Below are positions 1 through 11,470 of a stretch of DNA of 64,000 bases, in pieces (the stretch's first letter is position 1; each line of letters begins with the position of its first letter). The stretch is from Parus major (lineage: Eukaryota; Chordata; Aves; Passeriformes; Paridae). The notes under the pieces are model-generated. The model worked only from the letters and a program-made list of their open reading frames with translations, did no database searches and was not told the origin of the DNA. The translations under genes and the position numbers were made by a program. Location: NCBI RefSeq assembly GCF_001522545.3, contig NC_031773.1, positions 19,664,302-19,728,301 of the forward strand, in the 5' to 3' direction.

Positions 1-3000
1 TCAGAAGTCTTTCATGCATCGTTTAATAAGATGAGAACCTGAATTACAGTTAATAGTAAAATATATCTTCTTTAATTTTAATGGCAGAAAACCCTCCTGT
101 GTTCCCTCTCCTTCTGAACTATACAATAACATGGTAACTAGGACTGCTCACATTTTATTGGTCTTAGAGAACATGTACAAGAATCTGCCACAGCATATTG
201 TTCTAAAACTAACAATTTATTAGTGAATGTGAGTCGACACTTGTTAGATTGAAGACTTGTGTATGTTTGTCTGTTGATGAAAAAGAAGGATGGAATTTCC
301 ATTCTTTTTTTTTTTTTTTCCTTTTCAATAAAGTTCTTACAATGTGAGTTATTTTATTCTGTCAAAATCTGGAATTATAGCCTTTCCCATGTGATGTATG
401 AAATATGCTGTAAATTGTTACAGACTGCTATGCTTGTAGCTGGTTTATGACAATTAAACAATTTCCTGCCATTATAAAAATACTTTTTCCTCTTGTTGTC
501 CATTTTCAAATAGAGAGACCTTATCTCACCTAAATTTGGAAAGTGTCTGCATCCAAGAAAGTCACTTCTGGCACCCTTCAAAGTTACTGAAGAGAACAGT
601 CTCTTTGAAGGTGTCATCTGATAGATGAGTACGTTCAGATGATATCGCATTAATTTAATCCTGAAGTGTTTTCCTGTTCCTATTGACTATAAAGGAACTT
701 CAGATGTCAGTTTCAGACAGAGCAGCCTCTATTTTAGGCTTTGCATTGGTCAGACTAATCCTGTTAAAAATGTCCACTTTCCAGCTACAGGGTCAGTCAA
801 AAGGAACCAGTACAAATGGAAGAAAGAAGAAAAGACACTTGCTGATAAGGGAGCTCATGGCACCTAGCTGGCATTCTCTGCTCTGCCTGCTCATGGAAGC
901 GCTGTGCAAAGCATACACAGCTTTAGAGTGCCTGTCCTATCACCAGCCAACACATTCACCAATATTCATATGACTTGATATCAATGTTCTGTATCCTCAC
1001 AGAACAGTTTAAAGCTTTGCCCTTTTTGACTAATGAGCAATGAATTCCCAATGTGCTTTTTCTAGATAAAGCTTAACTTATTAAAGATTAGAAACAGTGT
1101 CACATGTGTGTGCATGAATGAAAAATCAAATACCAATCAAAAGGCATTAATTCTCTAAGATACTATTTCCAAAGAAATGCTAAAAAATATTGATTTTTTG
1201 GAGAAAAATCAATAAATTTTGAGAAAAGTAAGATAATATAATCAAATAAGCAATGAATTATGAAGTATTTTCTGAGCTACAAAAATATCTTTAAAGTCAA
1301 ATTTTTCAGGCATTTGAACATGTAAATTAAGTATGTTTATGAAGTAAAATGCTTGACTTTACACTTTATTCTGAATTTACTGCTGCATATTCTTAAAGAC
1401 CAAATTAACCACTAGCTGACATGTTCTTTTGACTGGATATAGTTTATCTATTTGATATGCAGCTAGACTGGAAAAAGAAACATGAAAATATCTAATACAT
1501 ACCAAATTTTCTATGGCAAATCTCTATTACAATGTATCAGGTCTTTAATAACCCATGGCAATAAACATTAAGAGACATTTGGATATTTATAGGTGACCAT
1601 TGGAGAACAGCTTAAGAAGTTATTTCTCAGTGAAAATGCCATTTCTCTAACTACCTACCTAATCTACTGCAATGTAAAGTAATATGGATAAAACATAAAA
1701 TGAAATTATTCTGAGTGCAAAACAAACCATTTTTATTTCTACTTTGAATATGTTAAGAATGAGCTGTTATATGTTAAGAAACAGCTGAGATTCTGTTGCT
1801 TGTCATGGAATGAATAGAGATTTAAAAGAAAAGGAATCTATATGAACCAGGTGTAAAGCAGATTGATTTTTTAATACTTGGATAGCTTTAGAAAATTTTC
1901 AGTGCTTCAGAAAACGTGAAAAACAGTGCTACCTCAATGAAGTTACCCCTCCTGCTAAGAACAACAAACAGGGGAGCATTTAGCCTATTGTGGATAACAC
2001 ACAAAAAAAAGTTTATCTTAAATGACAGGAGAGTTTCTCTATGTGGAGCATGACATTACTTTTCCTGTGTTTTAAGCCTCTCATATAATAATCTGTACAT
2101 AGTTACACTGGTGGAACTCTTCAACCTTGGCACATCAGCCTCAATCTCTCAATTTTAAATTGCTTCATTCTATTGTTAAAGAGACTGGCTGTCAATAAAG
2201 TCAGTCAAATCTTTATTTCAAGTGAAATATAAATATTCAAGTGTATGAGAAGAAAATCTAGTAAGAATGAAAAGCCAAAAACAGTGAAAGATCACATTGT
2301 AGTTTATTTTATCAACATCCACACTTTAAACCTTCAGAATTCCTCTCACAATGCATTCACAGAAGCTTTGCAAAATGGCTCTTTCTGTCAGTAGTGGAAC
2401 CAGCAATACTTTGATTACTGCAGGTTCTATTTCTTTTTACTGGGGTTCTGTGTGGATCCTCAAATGACTGCTGTAGCTTTTTCTGTCTTGCAGTGTTGCC
2501 TGTGGGCATTAGTGTGTCTCTTCTCAGCATTTAACCACTAGTTCTCGTAAAATTTGCTGTTATCTAGTCTTTTTCCTTTGTTTCTGTGACTTATATTCCT
2601 CTGAAAAAAAAAGACTCAAACTAGTCAAAGGTTCAAAAGGATATGGGTTTTTAATGTGGTTTGGAACTTTTTGTTTTGTTTTTGGTTATTTCTGAGGGGC
2701 TTTTTTTTGGGGGCAGTTTGTTTCCTTTGTTTTTTTTTTCAACAAAAATGTATATTATGGTGTTATTAAAAACAGTTTATTTAACAAGGGGGAGGGGGAA
2801 GGACAGACACACAACCCCCTTGAAAACAAAGGAAAAATACCCACTATTATTACTAATGTTTTAAAAGCACCACTACTTTCCTTAAAGGCCCGGTGTGCTG
2901 ATAGCATAAATATGTATTTAGAGATCATTTCTAGAATCTGCAGAGACTTCAGTAAAATGTTTTAAATTTCATAGATAAACACCTAATTTCTTTTCTAAAA

Positions 3001-3912
3001 ACCCTTGACAATATCTTGAGGTTCATTATAATAAATCTGATTTTATTTCTGGATGACCCTCTACCAAAGGTGCAAAGATATTAACACTATTGGAGGCCTT
3101 GGGACCCCTTCCTATCTGACTTATTCATCTTAAGATCATTCCTGAAGCAGTCCTCAATTGATTTTATTTTATAAAAAATACAAAAACATTTTAAATTTGT
3201 AATCAGAGTTCTTTAGAAAATCTCTCAGAGCTGGACTCTCCAGAGATATGACCTAGATATAGGTCATAACATATGGTAGAATGGGATGAGTTGCTGAAGC
3301 TGTGTCTACTGAAGCTGAAAAAACAGGTGAAGAAGTGTTGTCTATCTATCTGTCTGAGTCTACTCTTTTCTTCCCAAATAACCACAAAGGAGACAGTGGA
3401 ATATTCGTACAACAAATGGTTGTATAATCACCTTCCACCTGGATCGCTAACACTGGGGACTTCCTTGAGTGAGGAGGCAGCAAATCCCATAAGATTAATG
3501 TTACATGCATCAGTTGACAGATTCTTTGGTGCTGTACAGCTGATCTGCATCAGATCCCCAGCTAAAGCTGAGCTCACTCAGTGAGTCCAGGCCCCATGTA
3601 AATGTAAACGTGAAGTGATGTGATAAAAAACATATACAGAGAAGTGGTTTGGGTGGTCTGTAGACTGCATCAAGACCCCATTTGATAGCAGGAATAACTA
3701 TGACTCTCTTAAGACAGGATTGTGGTTGCAACTGGGCTTAGCTGCAGAGGTCACATCCCCCTGTAGTCCCACCAAATACCCCTGGGGTAGCTGAGTGGAT
3801 CTCTGTCCCAGTGATATGTAGTTATAACTAATCTCTCCATTTTTCTTGGACTCTGGCCAGCAGTGGCACTAAATAAGATTAAAAAAATGTATTTTGTTCT
3901 TTCCCATTGGAG
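1..3912. other. AT-rich noncoding DNA, no gene seen
   Basis: This stretch is AT-rich, and its open frames are short and unlike any family I recognise. Simple sequence includes a run of 15 T at 305-319 and T/G-rich tracts at about 2700-2740. A purine-rich G tract lies at about 2788-2802. No repeat family, splice-site pair with a long open frame, or RNA gene was recognised. It could be intergenic or intronic. Confidence 0.7.
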
Positions 3913-3991
3913 AATGGACCTGTGAGGTGTGTGGGAAAAGCTTTAAAACAAAAATTGTTGTGGGACAACATAAGAAATTATTGCAACTTTT
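3913..3991 (+). pseudogene. C2H2 zinc-finger-like fragment, possible exon or relic
   Basis: Read from the TGG codon at 3915, the plus strand encodes WTCEVCGKSFKTKIVVGQHK. This fits the first three ligands of a C2H2 zinc finger: Cys-x2-Cys (3921 and 3930), the family-typical GKSF, and His exactly 12 residues after the second Cys (codon 3969). The second zinc-binding His, expected 3-5 residues later, is absent, and the frame stops at TAA 3993-3995. Only half to two thirds of one finger is present and no neighbouring fingers were seen, so a functional domain is unlikely. A pyrimidine-rich tract ending in AG lies just upstream (about 3892-3912), and GTAAAT follows at 3992, so an exon is formally possible. 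Alternatives are a decayed zinc-finger pseudogene or a chance match. Confidence 0.25.
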
Positions 3992-4547
3992 GTAAATAAG
4001 TAACTCTTAGTTTTCATAAGAGTTTTATCTTGTAAAATTATTTTCCCACATTGAGTATAGAAAAAATGTTGGTTATTCACAAGAAGAGCCCAATATAAGG
4101 ATATCATAAATGGCTGAATTTCAGTAGAACTGATTACACCACATGGGATGTGTGAGACAGTTCTCTATTATAATGAACATTAAGAGCAAAAGGCTGTTTT
4201 TCACGTACAGTTCTTAAAACAGCACGATGCTCTTCTATAAAGAAAAGTTGTCATAGTTTAGGAAGTGTTTTTTCTCATTGAAAATCATATTACTGACTAT
4301 ATGGTCCAGAAAATAAATAATATTACTTTCACAACATCATTAATAAATCAGTAAGCAAATCACTAGATAATGATGAAAACTGAAAAGAAATTAAGACATT
4401 GCTAAAAATTTGCCTCAAAAGACACTCTGTGTTTTCTCCTTATTCCAACTATCTACCAGTTCTTTCTTTGATAAACAGTTTGTTTAAAGGAACTGAATTA
4501 ATATTAAAACTAAAATTAAAATCAAAATCAAGAAAAGTTTATCTTCT
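3992..4547. other. AT-rich noncoding DNA
   Basis: No gene, repeat family or RNA gene was recognised between the zinc-finger-like fragment and the first LTR. The composition is AT-rich with short A/T runs only. Confidence 0.65.
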
Positions 4548-5153
4548 TGTGTTGGTTTTGGGTTAATGAGTATATTTCCTTCACAGTGGCTTTGCATGGG
4601 GTTATGTTTTGGATTTAAACACCCTGAACACAGGGTTGATAATATAGAGACATTTTTGTTATTGCTGAGCAGGGCTTACACAAAGCCAAGGTTGTGTCTG
4701 CTTTTTGTGCAGCCACAAAAAGCTTTTTTGTGCAGTGGCACAAAGGTTGGGTGTACAAGGGAAGCTGGGAGGAAACACAACTCTGACAGGTTATCCCAGC
4801 TGACCAAAGGGCTATCCCAGACAATATGCTCAGTAGAGAAAGTGGGGGGAAAAGGAGGAAGGGGAGGGTATTTGGAGTGATGGCATTTTCATTTCCGAGT
4901 CACTGTCATGTATGATGGGGCCCTGCTCCCCTGGGAATGGCTGAACACCTGCCTGCCCATGGGAAGTGGTGGAACAGTTCCTTGTTTTGCTTTGTTTGTG
5001 TGTGTAGACTTTGTTTTCCCTGTTAAACTATCTACCTCTCAACCCAAAATTTTCTAAATTTTCCTCTTCTAATTATCTGCCCAGTCCCACTGGTGTGGGA
5101 GTGAATTAACTGCTGCATGGGGCTTGGCTGTGGGATGAGATTAAACCATGACA
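4548..5153 (+). mobile_element. Solo LTR, avian endogenous retrovirus (family A)
   Basis: The element begins TGTGTTGG and ends CCATGACA, giving the TG...CA termini of a retroviral LTR. It aligns by eye along its length with a second copy at 31720-32268. Shared segments include the 'TTGCTGAGC..GCTTACAC' block, 'CAGCTGACC.AAGGG', 'GAACACCTGCCTGCCC' and 'TTCCTTGTTTTGCT'. A polyadenylation-like TTAAA lies near 5024-5028, which sets the plus orientation. No gag, pol or env sequence flanks it, so it is a solo LTR left by recombination. The flanks share ATCTT (4541-4545 and 5155-5159) but offset by one or two bases, so the target duplication is uncertain. From memory it matches a common songbird ERVL-like LTR, but I cannot assign a library name. 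It has no coding capacity. Confidence 0.85.
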
Positions 5154-8100
5154 CATCTTTACTTGATGCTTAGGCCACATCTTTCAGTAATAGAGAACAG
5201 TCTCTGCTGTTATTAAATGGGTGTAAGGGTTTCACATACCTGGGAAATAAAGAATATTGATATTTTACATCACATTATTAATAGAGTTGATGTGTGGAAA
5301 CTGTTTTAAAAATATTCATACCATCACATATTGTGTTTTTATTAATCTTACAGGCACCTTTGGCTCAAATTTCTGTTCATAGTTCTGTGCCATAATAAAC
5401 TTAAAGTAGATTGTAATTGGACACTGCTAATGAAGATGTTGAATAAGCATTGTGCACTTACATGTGTTTGTTTTCTGTTATTATAGAGAGTGTGAACTAA
5501 AATGATTCCTTCCCAAAAATCTTGCCTAACTATAGATCCTTGGTCTAAAATATAAGGTTTCATATCCAGAAGGTCCTGTGGGACAGATATATCAGAAAAC
5601 ACATATGTCTGACTAAGTGTAATTCAACAGTCTTTAAAACAGTTAAAATGAAGTTTATTCACAACAGTCAAGTTGCTGGCTCTAAAAAGGACATTATATT
5701 CATTTAAAAGTTTAACAAATGGTGGTTTAGAGAGTGTGCTGGTAGAGTCTTCCTCACCTCAATACAGGACCAGATATGTACTCAAGTTAACAGATGTCAG
5801 ATTCATTTGTACAGGGATGTTTTACAAGCATTCCAATGACTCTGCCTAAATTTCCATTTACAATTTTTCTCTTGTGTTGAAGTGGAAATTGAGATATCCA
5901 GACACAAATTTATTCATAGCTATTTTCTTCTAGCAATCTAAAATCCAGACAATACGTTCTCAGTAACAAGTAGCCCAGTTTCTAGTGAAGAATCTGGGCT
6001 TGATTAGCTTTCAAAAATATATCTCAGTTAGGGAAACTTTATGTTACAGAGGAGTCTCAAAGCTCAGTGGCATAAACCTGCCTTCCACAAGTTCATAAGA
6101 CACATGAATGAGCAATAAAAAATGGACAGAATAATTGTAAGTTTAATAAATTACTTGAATTCAGCTAGAAAAACAAAACAATCTGTGTGCAAAATCCATT
6201 TTTTAAAAATGTGACCTCTAATTATTAGTAAGACCAGCAAATCAAATCAGTTGGAAGTTGTAGCTTGTGCAATTAAAACTGGAAGAATCATGAAGTTTCC
6301 TCAAATTTAGGATGTAGATGCATATTAAAAGTGTGTTTGGTCTTTGCACTCAAAAAAGGAGGAAGATACTGAATATAAGAGAAAAATATGAGTTGGCTAA
6401 CAGAAACTCAGGTGAAGCAAAAATAATATTACTTAGCTCAGCGTACTAAAGAAATTTGGATTTTGCTGTCTGAGAACAACAGATATAGTCAGAAGCTTTC
6501 TGACTTCTATAGTTTGGACAGTCTCACAATGAATTAATAATATGTAAAGGCTTAACAAATACAAAATGAAATATGTAATATTGGTATATCAATCATAACA
6601 TATTCTAACATAAATTACTGTGGTTTTCTGGGGTTTTTTAGATAGATGAGACCTGCAGTACATTTTGTATTTGGACCAGAGGAAAACATCTATTTCATTT
6701 CTTAATGGAAAAAAAGTAGTAAAGATTGGATTATACTTTAATTAAAAAGCAAAGGAAAAACAACCTGAAAAGGAGATGACAAGGGATTTTGAAGGATCAG
6801 TTCAGTGGTTTTTCACAAGAAACAATTTTTAGGACAGATTTATTTAGTACTGTTACCTAAAACAGAAAGGACATGATTTGCCTCAGAGAATTTGTGATTA
6901 AATAAAGTTGTAAAATGTTGTCTCCAAAAAAATAATTAACATATACAGGAGGAACTAACCATAGGGATGACAGAAAATTTAAGATGCAATGCAATTGGTA
7001 ATCATGCAGGATTATATGCTTCAGGTTTAATAAGATAAACTTCTATGACATCAGCCTAGGAACTTATCTATAGAAAAACAGATGAAAGGACTTTAGTGCT
7101 GCTTGTTGATTACAGAATCATTTCCAGCTGCAAACTTGATCTGGCTGTGAAAAAGACAAAAAAACCCTCAGTAAAGCAAAACAGAGATTTCCAGTGGAGG
7201 CAGCAAGATATTGATCCCACTGTAAATTTATGCCATCTTAGTCTTGCAGAATGCACATAAAACTCTTGTTACTCATGCTCATGAAAAAAAGAGCTCAGAA
7301 TGGAGCAAACATGGGAAGGGCAAGGAGGACACGCAGAAGCTTGACAGACGGCTAAGGACTTGTAAAATTTGCTAAGGATGCTAAGAAGTTACCTGATCAC
7401 TTTTATCAAAGTTAATATCAAAAAGGAAATATCAAAGTTGTTAATATCAAAGAAGTATTTTTAGATATAAGTGTAGCTAATAAGAAAAACTAAATGTAGT
7501 GGCTAACTGTTATCTATTACATGTTATACAAGGCTGAGAAATGCTAAGTAATGTGCACCTTAACAGATTATTGAGGGAAAAAATAACCCAAAAGCAAACC
7601 TGCAATTCATCTGCCCTAACGTGGATTTGGAGAAAAGTATTTACTTCTAGTTAGATCTATTTAGTGCTTAGCTACTACCTATTTATAGTTCAAAAGATAA
7701 TATCAAAACAGTGGCTAATAAGTTAAGGCTGAAACTCTTGATCTGGAATCTTGGGCTGTGTAAATACAGTTGGGAGCTCCAAATCTGCAGTCATCTCTAT
7801 GTAAAAATGGATTGTAAGCCATAAAGAAAGAAAAATTTCACTTGTCACATTCAGATTCTCATCATTGAACTGTGACATTTTTAATCATTTTCCCATCATT
7901 TTGCCAAAACTTTGCTCTGTTATTCTAGCCACATTACCACAGTGAAAGAAACAAGAGTGACATTTCTGGTGTCCAGTTTAGTTTGGGCTTCTGTAATTCA
8001 AAGTCCCTAAATATTAATTACTGAAAATGGCAGACCTTGTAGAAAAGCACAACAGCTCTGAAAGTTCTTAATGACCAGTCAGATGTTCAGGAACAGCTTG

Positions 8101-11100
8101 TTGGGACTGAGAGGAGGCAGAAAACTTCCCACTTATGAGACAGAACTCAGTATGGTAATGAAAAAGAGAGTGAGATGAAGTGACAAGAATAGCAGGGCAT
8201 AATTTCACCCACATTTTTCCCAGGTGATTTTTTAATTTAATTTTATTTTATTTTTAGTAATGAAAAAATGAGTTTCTTACTGGTAAATGTAATTTTTCAT
8301 ACAGACTTTTCTCCCACCTCCCTTTTACATGCTGTTACATTAATCCTTATCATTGCTCATTAGACTGAGGCTAATTTTACTGCTTTATTGCTTCATCACT
8401 TTATGTATTAATAGTCCCTTCAGTTACCCCTCTGTCCTTTCTGAAGTCCTCCTCTGCACTTCCCATTTGGAGAAAATTAACACTTCAAACAGAAAAGCAA
8501 AACTTTAACATAGATTTGCACAAATCTATTGAATTCATTTCAACATTGGAAATAAGTTCAGAAAACACATCCAACCCTCTTCTTCCAAATAGCAGTAATA
8601 GAAATATGGATCCAATTGTTAGCCACTCTTTAAAAAATTTTAATCTGTAATTGCAAATCTTTACCTCAAGCTGTAGCACACTCCCAGCTTAGTAAGAAAA
8701 TTCAGACCCCTGGACATAATTCATATTTGTGTAATATGATTTTATAGTCATCATTAAAAAAATCATTCTGCTAAAGATAATAAAAATATTCAGTTAAAAT
8801 TAAATAACATATTTCCTACAGCTGGATGGACATCCTCAGCTGATCCCAAGCTGAGTTCTGAATGTTTGGCTGGAGATTTTCATGTGGTGGACAGAAGGTA
8901 ACACAAAAATCTCATTGAACTCTTTTCTCAGAGGACTTTGAAGAACTCTTAGGGGTGTAAAAATATGCTGTTTAGACAGACCTTTTACAATATTTTGATC
9001 TGGCTACATATTCTGGTTTTCTTCTAAGAAAGATAAAAAAGTTAGTTTATCTTTTCTCAGCACTGAATAATGTAGTTTGGTACTTTCCCACTTAGAGAGA
9101 AAAATTGAAATTTAAGACTATGGGCATTCTGTGACATTACTGATAAACCTTAAAATATATACCTGCCAGCATATGTGACATGCTTAATTTGTTCTTACAA
9201 GGGGAAAACACCACATGGAAATTAATCAAATAACAGTCAGGAATACTCATTCTTGAAATAATTTTTAAACTACTAGTGAAGCAAAAGAATTACTGTTCCT
9301 ATGAAATCTTGTTAGGGCTTTATATTTGTTTGCTTGCTTATTTTCCAGAAAAAAAAAATGAGAAGGAAGAGTAAATTTTTCAACCAACCTAATTTCCCAC
9401 CAGGGAAGTCAATAAAGCTAAAGCTAATATTAAAGATAGCTAGAGGAAAGAGAAAGTCATATATATAGATGAAACACAATTCATAGATAAAACAAATACA
9501 AATAATCCAGGTTGTGGTAAAAGGTGATCTGACTTTTTTTATTAGATTTTTAAACTTCCTTATCTAAGCCTTTACGTGGTCTACTTTTACATTTGTTTGC
9601 AGAGCTCTCTATTTTCTGGTTTTCTTCCAGGATTTTTCGTCTTGACTGCACTATTTTTAAGTCCCTTTAAATCCAGTTTAAAACAAATACAAAAACATGT
9701 AAGACTGAAACAAGTTCAGGATAGTTTGAGGCTGGAAATAACTCATTCCTTGTTTATCTTCTCTGTTGTATTTACAACATAATCTGTGTTAGTTATTTGA
9801 AATGAGCAATGTTTTGCTTTTTCCAGCACCACAACTTATTAAAGCTTTTCTATAATTGTATTTTTCACTGTGAGAAAGGGTTAATTGATTAGATTTTACC
9901 TGACTCCCTATATTTAAATAACATGATCATATTTTGACCCATTGCCCTGTCTTTTTAGGAAGAAAATGAAAATTTGTTATTACATTCTACTATCCAGTAA
10001 AAGCTATTTAGATATTTTAAATGGATACATACATATGCTTTTTTTTTTGTAGCTTGATACTGTTCAATGTTGCATGCAAATATATGGTATAGATGATTAT
10101 AGAACTCACCTTAGAAAAAAACATCCTCCGTTTATCTATGTTGTCATAGTTACACCACAAGAGTCTTCATGAAAGCTGAAGTAGAATACATGCTTCACAA
10201 TTGAAAGGATCATTCAGCCAGATAAATATGCAATAATACTATAAAACATGATTTTCAAATTTTTTTTAAAATTCTGAAAAATTAATCTGAATCTATTACA
10301 TAAGTCAGGGGCCTGGATGTGGGTAGGGTGGACTTAGTAGCTGAATTACATTTAACTAAAACAAACAGAGAAGTTAAAATAGCAAATCAAGTTCATATGT
10401 ATACATCTCATATAGGTATTGCACCAAAAATTTTCTTACAACTATACAGTCATTTATCAATCATTTACATATGCAAATCATTATCTGCACAGATTCACAG
10501 TTGTTAAAATCCTGTGTTTCTTGTTCAGTTTAGAAAAGTTCTAATCAAAACAAAGACAACACACTCATGAAACTTGAATGTGGACTAGAAATTCAGCTGC
10601 TTTTTAACTGTGGTGCTCTATGATACTAGAAGTAGTTTTTCAGAGATTAGTTCTGTACCTGCAGTCAGTTTGGATCCCTGAGCTACTGGTTGCTAAGATC
10701 TTTAGAGAAATCCAGTTGATTACACAGAGTATTTAACCATGTGTCAGTGTCTTCTGAAATGCTGACCTAACCTGTTCACATTGAAAAAATTAGTCTTTAG
10801 CAGCACAGTTCCCCTTTAGCCTTCAAAATGTTCAACAGCTGTGCATGCAGTCCAAACATTTTGTAAGCCTGAAATGTGTGAGCCTGAGAGATGTGGTTGC
10901 ATAGGATGACACATTTAGGCAAATGGGTTTACAGATACATCTCAATAACAGATAAGGGATTCCTTGGCTGCACTTGCATAATTTTGGAAGTTCTTTAGAA
11001 AAGTCTTCATGAAAGCCAGGTTGAGCATTCTTTCTTATTAGGAACCTTGTAACAGATCCTTCTTCAGCTAGGAAAGGAAGGATTAATTCACTTTGACTTA

Positions 11101-11450
11101 GCTTTGCATGGCAAATTAGAAATAGAATAGACAGCAAAAATATATAGTGTCTGTGGGAGAAGCTTGAAATAAAATCTTTCATTTCATAGTCTGACTATGA
11201 GTGCAGTGGAAACTTAGGCAAAGAACAAATACTATGACAATGTTATCAAAAACATTTGAATGTTTCAAGATGCTTTGGTATATTTGTATAGGCTATTAAG
11301 TCTAGATCAGAAGACTTATCACAAGATCGACTTTACCCTGTGTTCACATAATTTAAATCCCAAAACCAGACATGAATTTTCCTAGACTAAAACCAAACCA
11401 AGCCAAACAAAACTAAAACAAATCAAGATAATGCAAAAAGAGAGTGAAGC
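5154..11450. other. AT-rich noncoding DNA
   Basis: This is a long AT-rich stretch with no recognisable gene or repeat family. Locally repeated ATCAAAGTTAATATCAAA-type wording occurs at about 7405-7452, and a T/A-rich simple tract lies at about 8229-8259. An octamer motif, ATGCAAAT, occurs at 10471-10478. A 116-residue minus-strand open frame at 10832-11182 is discussed under findings. Nothing here supports a gene. Confidence 0.65.
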
Positions 11451-11470
11451 TGTTTAGTAATTACTAAACA
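11451..11470. repeat. Perfect 20-bp palindrome
   Basis: The sequence TGTTTAGTAATTACTAAACA equals its own reverse complement over all 20 bases, and symmetry breaks at the next base on each side. The centre is TAATTA, a homeodomain-type core. It could be a symmetric transcription-factor site or a chance AT-rich palindrome. It is not part of any repeat I recognise. Confidence 0.9.
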
